The position numbers and the translations under genes were made by a program. 64,000 nt of DNA, taken from NCBI RefSeq assembly GCF_003991205.1, contig NZ_RXOZ01000035.1:62001-126000 (forward strand), given 5' to 3'. Shown here piece after piece: positions 1-9,269 of this stretch. The notes beneath the pieces were generated by a model. The model was given only the letters and a program-made list of their open reading frames with translations. It did no database searches and was not told the DNA's origin. The stretch's first letter is position 1. Every line of letters starts with the position of its first letter. This stretch comes from Georgenia sp. SYP-B2076. GTDB lineage: Bacteria > Actinomycetota > Actinomycetes > Actinomycetales > Actinomycetaceae.

Positions 1-688
1 GCCGGACGTCATGGAGCAGGTCTGCGTGCGCTACCTCAAGCCGTTGCTGGGCGCCCCGGTCGACGGCACGGAACGCGCCGCCGGCGCGTCCGGTGCGGCG
101 GGCGCCCGCACGGGCGTGGTCGCGTGCACCCGCGCCCCAGGACTCCTGGAGCCGCTGGCACGCACCGGCGCCGTCGTCGTGCTCGGCCCCGGCGCCAACC
201 CCGCCGGCGTCCTGCGCGCCGCCGCGGACACGGGTGCCCCCGAGGTGCTGGTGCTGCCCTGCGACGAGCACTCCGCCGCCGTCGCGGCCGAGGCGGGGGT
301 CCAGGCCGCCGACGGCCGGGCGGCCGCGCACCTGGGCGGGCGCCAGCTGCTGCACGTGGCCACGACCCGCAACGAGATCCATGTCCTGGCGGCCGCGGTG
401 GAGGTCGCCGGGGCCGGGGAGGGGCGGCACCTTGTCGAGGTCGCCGACGAGGCGGTGCGGCGCACCCGGACCGCCGAGCTCGGCTGGCCCGATGTGGGGA
501 CGGAGCTCGCGCTCGCCGGGCTGCTCTCGCCGGGGGACGAGCTGGTCACCGCCCTGCTGGGCGCGGGCGCGGACGAGGACAGCCCCGAGGTCGTGCGCGA
601 GCTCGTGGCGCAGGCGGCCCCGGGAGCCGAGGTCGTCGTCATCCAGGGTGGGCAGGCCGCCCCGGGGCTGCTGCTGGGGGCGGAATGA
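1..688 (+). CDS. C-terminal part of a DAK2-domain (YloV/FakA-like) protein, truncated by window edge
   Basis: The frame is open from the first base, so this is the 3' end of a longer gene. The visible 225+ residues run through an alpha/beta region and end with GAEVVVIQGGQAAPGLLLGAE-like sequence, typical of the C-terminal domain of DAK2-fusion proteins related to fatty-acid kinase subunit FakA, which phosphorylates acyl groups held by a DegV/FakB partner. The kinase (DhaL) domain would lie upstream and cannot be seen. Its stop overlaps the recG start (ATGA), and a DAK2 gene directly before recG is the usual actinobacterial arrangement. That neighbourhood is a main reason for the call; the fatty-acid role is inferred from the family. 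Confidence 0.7.
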   Translation, partial: PDVMEQVCVRYLKPLLGAPVDGTERAAGASGAAGARTGVVACTRAPGLLEPLARTGAVVVLGPGANPAGVLRAAADTGAPEVLVLPCDEHSAAVAAEAGVQAADGRAAAHLGGRQLLHVATTRNEIHVLAAAVEVAGAGEGRHLVEVADEAVRRTRTAELGWPDVGTELALAGLLSPGDELVTALLGAGADEDSPEVVRELVAQAAPGAEVVVIQGGQAAPGLLLGAE

Positions 689-2967
689 ACGAGCGCACGA
701 GTCACCACCTGCCCGCCGTGGCCGGGGACCACCGAGGCCGTCTGACCACGCCGCTGCCCAAGGCGTTGGGGGAGAAGACGGCCAAGGCGCTGGCCAAGCT
801 GGGCCTGAACACGGTCGAGGACCTGCTGCGGCACTACCCGCGCCGCTACGGCAACAGGGGCAAGCTCACCGACCTCGCTCACCTGGGGGTGGGGGAGCAC
901 GTCACGGTCATCGCCCGCGTCGCCCACGTCTCCGTGCACGCGATGCGCGCGAGGCGCGGCGCCATCCTGACCGCCACGATCACCGACGGCAGCGACGAGC
1001 TGACGCTGACGTTCTTCGGCAAGCACGCCGCGGCGTTCACGCTGCACGAGCGGCAGCTGCGCCCGGGCGCGACGGGCATGTTCACCGGCACCGTGAGCAC
1101 CTTCAAGGGCACCCGCCAGCTCACCCACCCCCAGTACGAGACCTTCGACGACCTGAGCGACGAGTTCGCGGCGATGCAGAAGGTCGACTGGCCCATCCCG
1201 ATCTACCCGGCCAGCGCCAGCATCCCCAGCTGGAAGGTCGCGGGCGCGGTCAAGACCGTGCTCAGCGCCCAGCGGGACGGGGACGTGCCCGAGCCGCTGC
1301 CCGTCGCGTACCGCGAGGAGCACCGGCTCGTCGGTGCGCTGGAGGCCCTGCAGCTCATCCACGAGCCGCACGAGACCGCCGACTACCGGCGTGCCCGGCT
1401 GCGCCTGCGCCACGAGGAGGCCTTCGTGCTCCAGACGGTGCTCGCGCAGCGTCGCGCCGCCGCCCTCGCGGAGCCGGCCACCGCCCGGGCGTCGCGCCCC
1501 GGCGGCATCCTCGAGGCCTTCGACGCGCGGCTGCCGTTCACGCTCACCGACGGCCAGCGCGAGGTCGGCGAGGTCCTGGCCGCGGAGATCGCCCGGCCCG
1601 TCCCGATGCAGCGCCTGCTGCAGGGCGAGGTCGGCTCCGGCAAGACGGTCGTGGCGGTGCGCGCCATGCTTCAGGTCGTCGACGCCGGCGGGCAGGCCGC
1701 GCTCCTGGCACCCACCGAGGTCCTCGCCCACCAGCACCTGCGCACCCTGAGGGACCTGCTGGGCCCCCTCGCCGAGGCCGGCATGCTCGGCGGCGCCGAC
1801 GTCGCCACCCGGCTCACGCTGCTGACCGGGTCGCTCAGCGCCCCGGCCCGGCGCAAGGCGCTGGCGGAGGCGGCGTCGGGGGAGGCGGGCATCGTCGTCG
1901 GCACCCACGCCCTGCTCAGCGAGAACGTCCAGCTGGCCGATCTCGGGCTCGTCGTCATCGACGAGCAGCACCGGTTCGGCGTCGAGCAGCGCGACGCGCT
2001 GCGCGCCAAGGCGGTGACCACCCCGCACCTCCTGGTCATGACGGCCACCCCGATCCCGCGCACCGTGGCGATGACGAGCTTCGGGGACCTGGAGACCTCG
2101 ACCCTCGCCGAGCTCCCGGTCGGCCGGGCCGGGGTCGAGACCGTCGTGGTGCCCGCCGGCAAGCCCGCGTGGGTGCGGCGCGTGTGGGAGCGTGTCCGCG
2201 AGGAGGTCGACGCCGGCGGCCGCGCCTACGTCGTGTGCCCCCGCATCACCCCGGGCGAGGCCCCCTCCGCGGGCGTCGACGACGGCACCGGCGACGACGT
2301 GCCCGACATGGCGGACCTGCTCGAGCTATCGGACGCCGGGCAGCCCCGCCCGCCCCTGGCCGCCGTCGAGGAGGTCGCCGCGCAGCTGCGCGCCGAGCCG
2401 GCCCTGGCGGGCGTGGCCGTCGGGGAGATGCACGGCCAGCTTTCCACCGAGGCCAAGGACGCCGCGATGAGCGACTTCGCGTCCGGGCGCGTGCCCGTCC
2501 TGGTGTCCACCACGGTGATCGAGGTCGGCGTGGACGTGCCCGCGGCGACCGTCATGGTGATCCTCGACGCCGACCGCTTCGGGCTGTCCCAGCTCCACCA
2601 GCTCCGCGGGCGCATCGGCCGCGGCGCGAAGCCCGGCATGTGCCTCGCCGTGACGTCGGCCGAGCCCGACACCCCCACCATGAAGCGGGTGCAGGCCTTC
2701 GCCGGCACGACGGACGGCTTCGCGCTCGCGGACCTCGACCTCGAGATGCGCAAGGAGGGCGACGTCCTCGGCGCCACGCAGTCGGGCAGCGGCACGTCGT
2801 TGCGGCTGCTGCGCGTGACCAAGGACGCCGCCATCATCGACGCCGCGCGCACCGCCGCCCGCGCGGTGGTGGACCACGACCCGGAGCTGCTCACCTACCC
2901 CGACCTCGCCGAGGTCATCGCCCGGACGGTGGACGAGGAGACCGCCGAGTACCTCGAACGGACCTGA
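685..2967 (+). CDS. recG: ATP-dependent DNA helicase RecG
   Basis: Superfamily 2 helicase that regresses stalled replication forks and processes recombination intermediates. The 760-residue length is slightly above the usual 690-750. An N-terminal wedge/OB region (about residues 20-250) is followed by Walker A GEVGSGKT near residue 314, the DEQH box (426-429), MTATPIPRT, and a C-terminal helicase lobe with QLHQLRGRIGR. Between the lobes (about residues 510-570) is an acidic, Ala/Gly/Pro-rich insertion not typical of E. coli RecG. The ATG at 685 overlaps the upstream stop, so the genes are probably translationally coupled. In many actinobacteria rsmD and coaD follow recG directly; here about 5.7 kb of other genes intervene. 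Confidence 0.96.
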   Translation: MNERTSHHLPAVAGDHRGRLTTPLPKALGEKTAKALAKLGLNTVEDLLRHYPRRYGNRGKLTDLAHLGVGEHVTVIARVAHVSVHAMRARRGAILTATITDGSDELTLTFFGKHAAAFTLHERQLRPGATGMFTGTVSTFKGTRQLTHPQYETFDDLSDEFAAMQKVDWPIPIYPASASIPSWKVAGAVKTVLSAQRDGDVPEPLPVAYREEHRLVGALEALQLIHEPHETADYRRARLRLRHEEAFVLQTVLAQRRAAALAEPATARASRPGGILEAFDARLPFTLTDGQREVGEVLAAEIARPVPMQRLLQGEVGSGKTVVAVRAMLQVVDAGGQAALLAPTEVLAHQHLRTLRDLLGPLAEAGMLGGADVATRLTLLTGSLSAPARRKALAEAASGEAGIVVGTHALLSENVQLADLGLVVIDEQHRFGVEQRDALRAKAVTTPHLLVMTATPIPRTVAMTSFGDLETSTLAELPVGRAGVETVVVPAGKPAWVRRVWERVREEVDAGGRAYVVCPRITPGEAPSAGVDDGTGDDVPDMADLLELSDAGQPRPPLAAVEEVAAQLRAEPALAGVAVGEMHGQLSTEAKDAAMSDFASGRVPVLVSTTVIEVGVDVPAATVMVILDADRFGLSQLHQLRGRIGRGAKPGMCLAVTSAEPDTPTMKRVQAFAGTTDGFALADLDLEMRKEGDVLGATQSGSGTSLRLLRVTKDAAIIDAARTAARAVVDHDPELLTYPDLAEVIARTVDEETAEYLERT

Positions 2968-3092
2968 CAGCGTCGCACCCTCGCCCGGCCGCGGCCCGGC
3001 GGCGCCCCGGCGCCCGTAGGGTGGGGGACCGCACGTGACACGCACACGCATCGGGACACCGCAGTCCCCGGCCTCGAAGGAGAGACCCACCC

Positions 3093-4595
3093 ATGACGCT
3101 CACCACCGACCCCGCCGCCACGGACACCACCGCGGGCACCGCCGTCGCCCCGGCGGCCTGGGACCGCAAGATCTTCACCGGCCGCTGGTCCGAGGGACAC
3201 GGCGGGACGATCGACGTCGTCGCCCCCGCCACCGGCAAGGTCATCGCGACGGTCGGCGCGGCCAGCACCGCGGACCTGGACGCCGCCGTCGAGGCGGCGA
3301 CGGCGGCGCAGAAGGCCTGGGGCGCGGCGACCTACGACCGGCGCGCCGCGGTGTTCCGCCGGGCGGCCCAGCTGCTGGAGGCCGATCCCGATCGGCTCCT
3401 GCGCTGGCTCGTGCCCGAGTCCGGCTCCGGCCAGGGCAAGGCCGCGTTCGAGGTGGGCCTCCTGGTCGCCGAGCTGAACGAGAGCGCCGCGCTGGCCTCC
3501 CACCCCTACGGCGAGCTCCTGCACTCCTCGAAGCCGCGCCTGTCCCTGGCCCGGCGCGTGCCCGTCGGGGTGGTCGGCGTGATCTCGCCGTTCAACTTCC
3601 CCGCGATCCTCGCGCTGCGCTCCGTCGCGCCCGCCCTGGCCGTCGGCAACGCCGTCATCCTCAAGCCCGACCCGCGCACGTCGATCTCCGGTGGCCTCGC
3701 GCTCGCCGAGCTGCTCGCCGACGCGGGCCTGCCCGAGGGGCTGCTGCACGTGCTGCCCGGCGGCGCCGAGGTCGGCCACGCGCTCGTGGTCCACCCCGGG
3801 GTGCCGTGCCTGTCCTTCACCGGCTCGACCGCCGCGGGCCGGAAGATCGGCGCGGCGGCCGCGCCGCTGCTGAAGAAGGTCCACCTCGAGCTGGGCGGCA
3901 ACAACGCTTTGCTGGTGCTGCCCGACGCCGACGTCGACGCCGCGGCGTCCGCCGGCGCGTGGGGGTCGTTCCTGCACCAGGGGCAGGTCTGCATGACCAC
4001 GGGGCGTCACCTGGTCCACTCCTCGATCGCGGCGGAGTACACGGCGAAGCTGGCCGAGAAGGCGCGGAACATCCCCGTCGGCGACCCGACCGACCCGGCC
4101 AACGCGCTCGGGCCGATCATCGACGCCGGCCAGCGGGACAAGATCCACGGCATCGTCACCGCGGCCGTCGAGGGCGGCGCCACGCTCGCGGCCGGCGGCA
4201 CGTACGAGGGCCTGTTCTACGCGCCGACCGTGCTCGCGGACCTGGCCCTGGACAGCGCCGCGCTCACGCAGGAGATCTTCGGGCCCGTCGCGCCCGTGAT
4301 CACCTACGACACCGTGGACGAGGCGATCGACCTCATCAACAGCTCCGAGTACGGGCTCTCCGTGGGCATCCTCACCTCGGACGCGTTCCGCGCCTTCGAG
4401 CTCGCCGGCCGCATCGAGTCGGGCATCGTGCACATCAACGACCAGACGGTCGACGACGAGGCGACCATCCCCTTCGGCGGCGTCAAGGCCTCCGGCGTGG
4501 GCGGCCACTTCGGCGGCGCGCGGGCCAACCTGGAGTCCTTCACCGACCTTCAGTGGATCACCGTGCAGTCCACGATCGAGCGCTACCCGTTCTGA
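3093..4595 (+). CDS. Aldehyde dehydrogenase (benzaldehyde dehydrogenase-like)
   Basis: NAD(P)-dependent oxidation of an aldehyde to a carboxylic acid. The 500-residue protein has the family landmarks: SPFNFPAIL near residue 165, FTGSTAAGRKIG, general base Glu266 in LELGGN, and nucleophile Cys300 in GQVCMTTG. The C-terminal motif PFGGVKASGVGGHFGG and the overall sequence resemble XylC/benzaldehyde and vanillin dehydrogenases, so an aromatic aldehyde is a plausible substrate; this is inference. An AAGGAGA ribosome-binding site sits about 10 nt before the ATG. The gene has its own 125-nt upstream gap, so it is probably transcribed separately from recG. Confidence 0.9.
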   Translation: MTLTTDPAATDTTAGTAVAPAAWDRKIFTGRWSEGHGGTIDVVAPATGKVIATVGAASTADLDAAVEAATAAQKAWGAATYDRRAAVFRRAAQLLEADPDRLLRWLVPESGSGQGKAAFEVGLLVAELNESAALASHPYGELLHSSKPRLSLARRVPVGVVGVISPFNFPAILALRSVAPALAVGNAVILKPDPRTSISGGLALAELLADAGLPEGLLHVLPGGAEVGHALVVHPGVPCLSFTGSTAAGRKIGAAAAPLLKKVHLELGGNNALLVLPDADVDAAASAGAWGSFLHQGQVCMTTGRHLVHSSIAAEYTAKLAEKARNIPVGDPTDPANALGPIIDAGQRDKIHGIVTAAVEGGATLAAGGTYEGLFYAPTVLADLALDSAALTQEIFGPVAPVITYDTVDEAIDLINSSEYGLSVGILTSDAFRAFELAGRIESGIVHINDQTVDDEATIPFGGVKASGVGGHFGGARANLESFTDLQWITVQSTIERYPF

Positions 4596-4660
4596 CCCGT
4601 CGTCGGCCCGACCCGGACGATCTCGGTCGTCGGGCCGGGCCCGGTCGTCGGACCCGAACC

Positions 4661-4692
4661 GGCCCTGGCCCGACCCGGCCCTGGCCCGAACC
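4661..4692 (+). repeat. 16-bp tandem repeat downstream of aldehyde dehydrogenase
   Basis: Two copies of ggccctggcccgaccc/ggccctggcccgaacc (one mismatch) lie in the 195-nt gap between the aldehyde dehydrogenase and the ABC ATPase. Flanking sequence has related cggtcgtcgg copies. It looks like a GC-rich slippage product; no gene or terminator is evident. Confidence 0.7.
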
Positions 4693-4778
4693 GGCCCCGC
4701 CCTGGCCCGGCGCCGCGCCCGCGCGCCACGTGCGGGCGGTTCGCCGGGCGGCGTGTCGGCGGGCGAGCGACGGCGTCG

Positions 4779-4793
4779 TAGTCTCACCTCGTG
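4779..4793 (+). promoter_or_regulatory. Putative leaderless promoter (-10 TAGTCT) for ABC ATPase
   Basis: TAGTCT lies exactly six nt before the GTG at 4791, and no Shine-Dalgarno sequence is present. The same hexamer plus cacctc plus GTG arrangement occurs before the response regulator at 12921. This suggests a leaderless transcript starting at or near the start codon. Confidence 0.5.
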
Positions 4794-5486
4794 AGGAAGG
4801 CGAAGCCCCAGGCCAAGCTCGTGCGCACGCACGCGCTCGAGGTGGGGTACAACCTGGCGGTGTGCCCGCCGGTGACCCTCTCGGTCGGCCCGGGCGAGGT
4901 CGTCGCGGTCGTCGGCGCCAACGGGACGGGCAAGTCCACGCTGCTGCGCACTGTCGTCGGCCAGCTCGAGCCCGTCGCCGGCAAGCTCGAGGTGCTCGGC
5001 GGCAAGGTCGACGAGCGCGCGGCCCGGTTCCGCGCGGACGTCGCCGTCGACCTGGGCGAGGAGGCGTTCTTCCCGGCGCTCACGGTCGAGGAGCACCTGC
5101 TGCTGACCTGCTACGGCCACGGCGTCCCGGCGCCGCAGGAGGTCACCGGGCAGCTGATCGACGAGTTCGGCTTGGGCGAACGGGTCAACGCGCTGCCGTC
5201 CGCGCTCTCCTCGGGGCAGCGGCGCCGCCTGCTCCTTGCCGCCGTCTTCTCCCGCCCCCGGTCGCTGCTCGTGCTGGACGAGCCCGAGCAGCGCCTCGAC
5301 ACCGCCATGCGCGCGCACCTGACCGCGCGGCTCGCCCGGGAGCGTGCGGGCGGCGGCGCGGTGCTGCTGGCCACCCACGACCCCGAGGTCGTGGCCGGCG
5401 CGGCCACCAAGGTCGTCGTCATCACCGAGTCCGGGGTCCGCACCGTCGACCCGGCGGCCGGGGCAGCCGCCGTCGCGCACCTGTGA
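4791..5486 (+). CDS. ABC transporter ATP-binding protein
   Basis: ATPase subunit of an ABC system, 231 residues, single nucleotide-binding domain. Walker A is GANGTGKST (about residues 43-51). The signature region is degenerate, LSSGQRRRLLLA rather than LSGGQ, followed by Walker B LLVLDEPEQRLD and the switch-His segment LLATHD. It starts at a GTG with a TANNNT hexamer six nt upstream, so leaderless expression is likely. The next gene, a multi-TM protein, begins 8 nt after its stop and is the probable membrane partner. The substrate cannot be told from sequence. Confidence 0.88.
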   Translation: MRKAKPQAKLVRTHALEVGYNLAVCPPVTLSVGPGEVVAVVGANGTGKSTLLRTVVGQLEPVAGKLEVLGGKVDERAARFRADVAVDLGEEAFFPALTVEEHLLLTCYGHGVPAPQEVTGQLIDEFGLGERVNALPSALSSGQRRRLLLAAVFSRPRSLLVLDEPEQRLDTAMRAHLTARLARERAGGGAVLLATHDPEVVAGAATKVVVITESGVRTVDPAAGAAAVAHL

Positions 5487-5493
5487 CGGGGCG

Positions 5494-7053
5494 ATGAGCG
5501 CGCCCGCCGACGTCCCGGTGGCCCCGGCGCCCAGCGGGCGCGCGGTGCGTCGCTGGACCCGCAGCCGCACCCGGCCCCGCTCCACCAGGGGCATGGGCGA
5601 GCTGCTGGGCGACGTGTACACGGCGCTGCTCGCCGTGGCCGTCACCGTGGCGATGGTGCTCTCGATCTCCGCCCGGCTCGGGGCGGACCTCGCCGGGGCC
5701 CCGGCGGTGGCGGGGGAGGGCGTGTCCCTCGCGCCCGGCTGGCTCGCGGTGCTCGCCGCCCTCGCCGCCCTCGCCGGCCTGGCCGGGCTGACGGCGCGGC
5801 TCGGGCCGGTCGCGCTGAGCGGCCCCGAGTCGAGCTGGTGGCTGCCGCTCCCGGGGGAGCGGCGCTCGCTGCTGCGCCCGGCCGCCGTCCGCTGGCCCGC
5901 GGTCGCCGCCGCGGCGGGCGCATGCGTGGGCGCGGCCGTGATCCTCGTGCTCGCGCCGCGGCCCGACCCGGCGGTCGCCCTGGCGGCGGCCGTGCTCGGC
6001 GGGGCGGTCGCCGCCGCGCTGGTCCTCGCGATCGGGCTGACCGAGGGCTCGCGGCGGGCGCACCGGTGGGCCCGCCGGGTGGCCGACTCCGCGCTCGCGG
6101 CGGTGCCGGCGGCGGGCGTGGTCCTGGCGGTCCTCGCGCCGCCCGTCCCGGCGGTCTCCTCCGCCGTCGTGCTGGCCGCGGCCGTCGCCGTCGCGGTGGT
6201 GTGCGCGATCGCGCTGCTCCTCGACCGGCGGCTGGTGACGTTCCGCGACTCGGTCCTGCGCGAACGGGGCGCGGTGAGCGGCGAGGCGCTGGGCGCGGTG
6301 CTGTCCCTCGACACGCGGGCGCTGGGCAGGGCGCTGACCGAGAACACGCTCCGCCCGGTCCGCCGGCGCTCCACGTCCATGGCGTGGCTGGCGCGGGTGC
6401 CGCCGCGCTGGCGTGCCCACGCGTCCCTGGTCACCGCCGACGCACTCGTGCTCGCGCGCAGCCCCCGGCACCTGGTCCAGCTGGTCGCCACCGCGCTCCT
6501 GCCGGTCGTGGCGCTCGCGGTGCCGCAGCCCCGCCCGGTGGTCACGCTGCTCCTGCTCGTCCTCGGCGCGTACGTGGGCGCGCTCGCGACGGCGGACGGC
6601 GCGCGACGGGCGCAGGTCTCACCCGCGCTGGACGCCCTGCTGCCGCTGAGCCAGGCGCAGGTCCGGCGCCTGCGCCTCGCCGTGCCGACGGCGGCGATGG
6701 CGGCGTGGTCGCTCCTGGTGTTCGCCGCCGTGGCATGGCGCTACGGCGGCGCCGGGTACTGGCTGGTGCTCGGGCTGCTCGCCGCGCCGGTGTGGGCGGG
6801 CGCGGCGGTGCGGGCGGCGTACCGGCCCCTGCCGGACTTCTCCGGACCGCTCATCCACTCCCCGATGGGGTCCCTGCCGCCGGGGCTCAGCACGGTCATC
6901 GTCAAGGGTCCCGACGTCGCGAGCCTCGGGGCGATCCCCGTGCTCATCGCCCTGCTCGTCGGTGCCGCCGCGCCGGCGCTGCTCGTGGTGCAGGCCGCGC
7001 TGAGCGCGATCGTCCTGGCGATCGTCGCCCGGCCGGGCCGGCCGGCGACGTAG
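5494..7053 (+). CDS. Multi-pass membrane protein, probable permease partner of the preceding ABC ATPase
   Basis: A 519-residue integral membrane protein with roughly ten or more hydrophobic segments separated by short Arg-rich loops. A basic N-terminus (RAVRRWTRSRTRPRSTRG) precedes the first segment. It looks like the actinobacterial uncharacterised family I know as DUF6297, often beside a small ABC ATPase; the family name is from memory. The ATG at 5494 lies 8 nt after the ATPase stop, so the pair is almost certainly one transcription unit. Direction of transport and substrate are unknown. Confidence 0.75.
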   Translation: MSAPADVPVAPAPSGRAVRRWTRSRTRPRSTRGMGELLGDVYTALLAVAVTVAMVLSISARLGADLAGAPAVAGEGVSLAPGWLAVLAALAALAGLAGLTARLGPVALSGPESSWWLPLPGERRSLLRPAAVRWPAVAAAAGACVGAAVILVLAPRPDPAVALAAAVLGGAVAAALVLAIGLTEGSRRAHRWARRVADSALAAVPAAGVVLAVLAPPVPAVSSAVVLAAAVAVAVVCAIALLLDRRLVTFRDSVLRERGAVSGEALGAVLSLDTRALGRALTENTLRPVRRRSTSMAWLARVPPRWRAHASLVTADALVLARSPRHLVQLVATALLPVVALAVPQPRPVVTLLLLVLGAYVGALATADGARRAQVSPALDALLPLSQAQVRRLRLAVPTAAMAAWSLLVFAAVAWRYGGAGYWLVLGLLAAPVWAGAAVRAAYRPLPDFSGPLIHSPMGSLPPGLSTVIVKGPDVASLGAIPVLIALLVGAAAPALLVVQAALSAIVLAIVARPGRPAT

Positions 7054-7124
7054 CTGAGCTGGAGGCTGCGCACGCGCTTGCTCCGACGCTCCCCGCCGGT
7101 GCGCCGCAGCTGGGCGCCCCCCGC

Positions 7125-8111
7125 TTAGCCCGCCATGCCCATGGCGTCGGCGAGCAGCTCGTAGGAGCGAAGCCGGGAGGCGTGGGTGGGGGCGCTGGTC
7201 GCCACGATGACCTCGTCCGCGTCGGCGTGCCGGGCGAACTCCTCGACCTGGTCCCGGATCGTGGCCGGGGCGCCGACGGCGGAGTAGCGCGTCATCTGGC
7301 GGATCTGCTCGCCGGCCGGGGAGGAGAGCAGGGCGTCGGCGTCGGCGTCGGAGAGCGGGAGCCCGCGCCGGGTCAGGCGCCCGGCGTTGGCCCGCAGGAC
7401 TGCGGTGTAGAGGTCCTGCGCCTCGGCGTCGGTGTCCGCGGCGAAGACGTTCATGCCGGCGATGACATGCGGCTCCGGGTGCTGCTCGGACGGCGTGTAC
7501 TCGCGGCGGTACGCGCGGACCGCGTCGACGAGTGCGTTCGGCGCGAAGTGCGACGCGAAGGAGTAGGGCAGGCCCAGCGCCGCCGCGAGCCTGGCGCCGA
7601 ACAACGACGAGCCGAGGATGATCAGCGGCACGTCGGTGCCGGCCCCCGGGACGGCGCGCACCAGTTGGTTCTGGGCGGCCGGGCCGAGGAGGGCCTGCAG
7701 CTCGACGACGTCCTGCGGGAAGTGGTCGGAGGCGGTGGGGTCGCGGCGCAGGGCGCGCAGCATGTTCATGTCGCCGCCCGGCGCGCGTCCCAGGCCCAGG
7801 TCGATCCGCCCGGGATACAGCGTCTCCAGCGTGCCGAACTGCTCGGCGATGACGAGGGGGGAGTGGTTGGGCAGCATGATCCCGCCCGCACCGACGCGGA
7901 TGGTCGAGGTGTGCCCGGCTACGTGGCCGATGAGCACGCTCGTGGCCGACGAGGCGACGGTGGGCATGTTGTGGTGCTCGGCGAACCAGTACCGCGTGTA
8001 GCCCCACGCCTCGGCGTGTCGGGCGAGGTCCACGCTCGCGTCGAGCGTCTCCCGGATGGTCCCGTCCGTGTGGACGGTGGCGAGGTCGAGGATGGACAGG
8101 GGGACGGACAT
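7125..8111 (-). CDS. LLM-class flavin-dependent oxidoreductase
   Basis: Luciferase-like (beta/alpha)8 monooxygenase of 328 residues. [13 protein letters not shown] at the N-terminus, [28 protein letters not shown] and [10 protein letters not shown] are hallmarks of the alkanal-monooxygenase-like (MsnO8) subgroup, which uses reduced FMN or F420. The ATG at 8111 was chosen because AGGAG lies close upstream and the conserved N-terminus begins there. The gene converges on the preceding membrane-protein gene, with 71 nt between the stops. Substrate unknown. Confidence 0.88.
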   Translation of the reverse strand: MSVPLSILDLATVHTDGTIRETLDASVDLARHAEAWGYTRYWFAEHHNMPTVASSATSVLIGHVAGHTSTIRVGAGGIMLPNHSPLVIAEQFGTLETLYPGRIDLGLGRAPGGDMNMLRALRRDPTASDHFPQDVVELQALLGPAAQNQLVRAVPGAGTDVPLIILGSSLFGARLAAALGLPYSFASHFAPNALVDAVRAYRREYTPSEQHPEPHVIAGMNVFAADTDAEAQDLYTAVLRANAGRLTRRGLPLSDADADALLSSPAGEQIRQMTRYSAVGAPATIRDQVEEFARHADADEVIVATSAPTHASRLRSYELLADAMGMAG

Positions 8112-8656
8112 GGAGCTCCTAGGTCGGTGACGTAGCGGCAGCCGCTTCCGGACGACCGTCCGCGTCATTTCCACGCTACGTCGCCCGCCGCGCCAGGGCC
8201 AGCCCCGTGGGACGTGGGCGGCGCCACGCCGGGCGCTTCCGCCGGGCGCTTCCGCCGGGCGCGCGCGGCAGGGCGCGCGCGGCAGCGTGGGGCAACGTGC
8301 GCCGCCGCCGTGCGTGCCGCCACCGGACTTGCCGCAGCGCGCCGGTGCCACGCCACGCGCCGACGGCGGGTGCCGGGGGCCTGTGCGTCGAGTGGCACGT
8401 CATCGTCGGGTTTCGGCGCGGGGACCGGTGCGGAAGGTGTCGCCCGGCGGGCTCGGTGCGCCAAGTGGCACGCACCGCCGTCGCCGCCCGTGTACGACCG
8501 GCACCGTGCCCGCTCGCGGGTCCGCGAGAGCCCTCACTGGCAGATCCGAGAGCCCTCACTGGCGGGTCCGTGCGGGCCCTTGCGCGCAGCTCCCGCGCGA
8601 GCCCCGGCGCGCACGCCCCGCGCAGGCGCCCCGGGATGTCGCCCTAGGCTGGCCTG
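8112..8656. other. 545-bp intergenic region with several short tandem duplications
   Basis: No convincing gene is present; the open frames are out-of-frame GC-rich runs. It contains two tandem pairs, gggcgcttccgcc at 8231-8256 and gggcgcgcgcggca at 8257-8284, and a near-perfect direct repeat of gagagccctcactggc at 8526-8563. The right end carries the rsmD promoter-like TAGGCT. Confidence 0.7.
8231..8284 (+). repeat. Two adjacent tandem duplications (13 bp x2, 14 bp x2)
   Basis: gggcgcttccgcc is repeated perfectly at 8231-8243 and 8244-8256, followed directly by two perfect copies of gggcgcgcgcggca at 8257-8270 and 8271-8284. Both units begin gggcgc, suggesting successive slippage events. Confidence 0.9.
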
Positions 8657-9232
8657 ATGACCAGGATCGTGGCGGGCAGCGCCGGAGGACGCACCCTGCA
8701 GGTGCCCCGCAGCGGCACGCGGCCGACGTCGGAGCGCGTGCGCGAGGCCCTCTTCTCCCGGCTGGGGCACCTCGGCGTGGTCGACGGAGCCCGCGTCCTC
8801 GACCTGTACGCGGGCTCGGGGGCGCTCGGGCTGGAGGCCGCCTCGCGGGGAGCCGCGCACGTGACCCTGGTCGAGTCCGCGAAGCCGGCCGCCGACCTGT
8901 GCCGCCGCAACGCGGCCCAGCTCGGCCTCTCGGGGGTCGACGTGGTGGCCGCGCGCGTGCAGACCTTCCTTGCCGGCGCGCCCACCCCGGGCGCCGCCCC
9001 GGCCGACCTCGTGCTGCTGGACCCGCCCTACGACGTCACCGAGGACGACCTGGGCGGCGTGCTGGCGCAGCTGGCCGACGGCGGGTGGCTGGCCGCGGAC
9101 GCCGTCGTCGCCGTCGAGCGCTCGCGCCGCAGCCCGGAGCCGGCGTGGCCGGCGGGCCTGGCGCGGGGCGGGGAGCGCCGATACGGGGACACCGTCGTGT
9201 GGTTCGGCGAGCGTGTGGGCGAGGACGGCTAA
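8657..9232 (+). CDS. rsmD: 16S rRNA (guanine(966)-N2)-methyltransferase RsmD
   Basis: SAM-dependent methyltransferase acting on G966 of 16S rRNA in the assembled small subunit. The 191-residue protein has the full signature: RIVAGSAGGRTLQVP, RPTSERVREALF, SAM-binding LDLYAGSGALGLEAASRGA, and the catalytic DPPY motif about two thirds in. TAGGCT sits six nt before the ATG with no ribosome-binding site, so a leaderless mRNA is likely. coaD follows, as in most actinobacteria. Confidence 0.95.
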   Translation: MTRIVAGSAGGRTLQVPRSGTRPTSERVREALFSRLGHLGVVDGARVLDLYAGSGALGLEAASRGAAHVTLVESAKPAADLCRRNAAQLGLSGVDVVAARVQTFLAGAPTPGAAPADLVLLDPPYDVTEDDLGGVLAQLADGGWLAADAVVAVERSRRSPEPAWPAGLARGGERRYGDTVVWFGERVGEDG

Positions 9233-9242
9233 CGTGGCCGTC

Positions 9243-9269
9243 ATGCGCACCGAGGGAGGACGGGCATGA
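9243..9269 (+). CDS. Eight-codon leaderless mini-ORF overlapping coaD start
   Basis: ATG at 9243 opens an eight-codon frame, MRTEGGRA, whose TGA overlaps the coaD ATG (ATGA). TAACGT (9230-9235), which also contains the rsmD stop, lies seven nt before this ATG, matching the leaderless pattern seen elsewhere in the window. The GGGAGGA inside the mini-ORF is the coaD ribosome-binding site. It may couple coaD translation to a leaderless transcript; whether it is translated is unknown. Confidence 0.35.
   Translation: MRTEGGRA

Noticed and set aside
31-2028. Long minus-strand open frame antisense to the DAK2 gene and recG
   Set aside because: GC-rich shadow frame: Arg/Ala/Gly/Pro-rich, no family motif, while recG on the other strand is unmistakable.
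2895-6545. A 1216-codon minus-strand frame across the aldehyde dehydrogenase and ABC genes
   Set aside because: Low-complexity shadow of three well-supported genes; no domain recognised.
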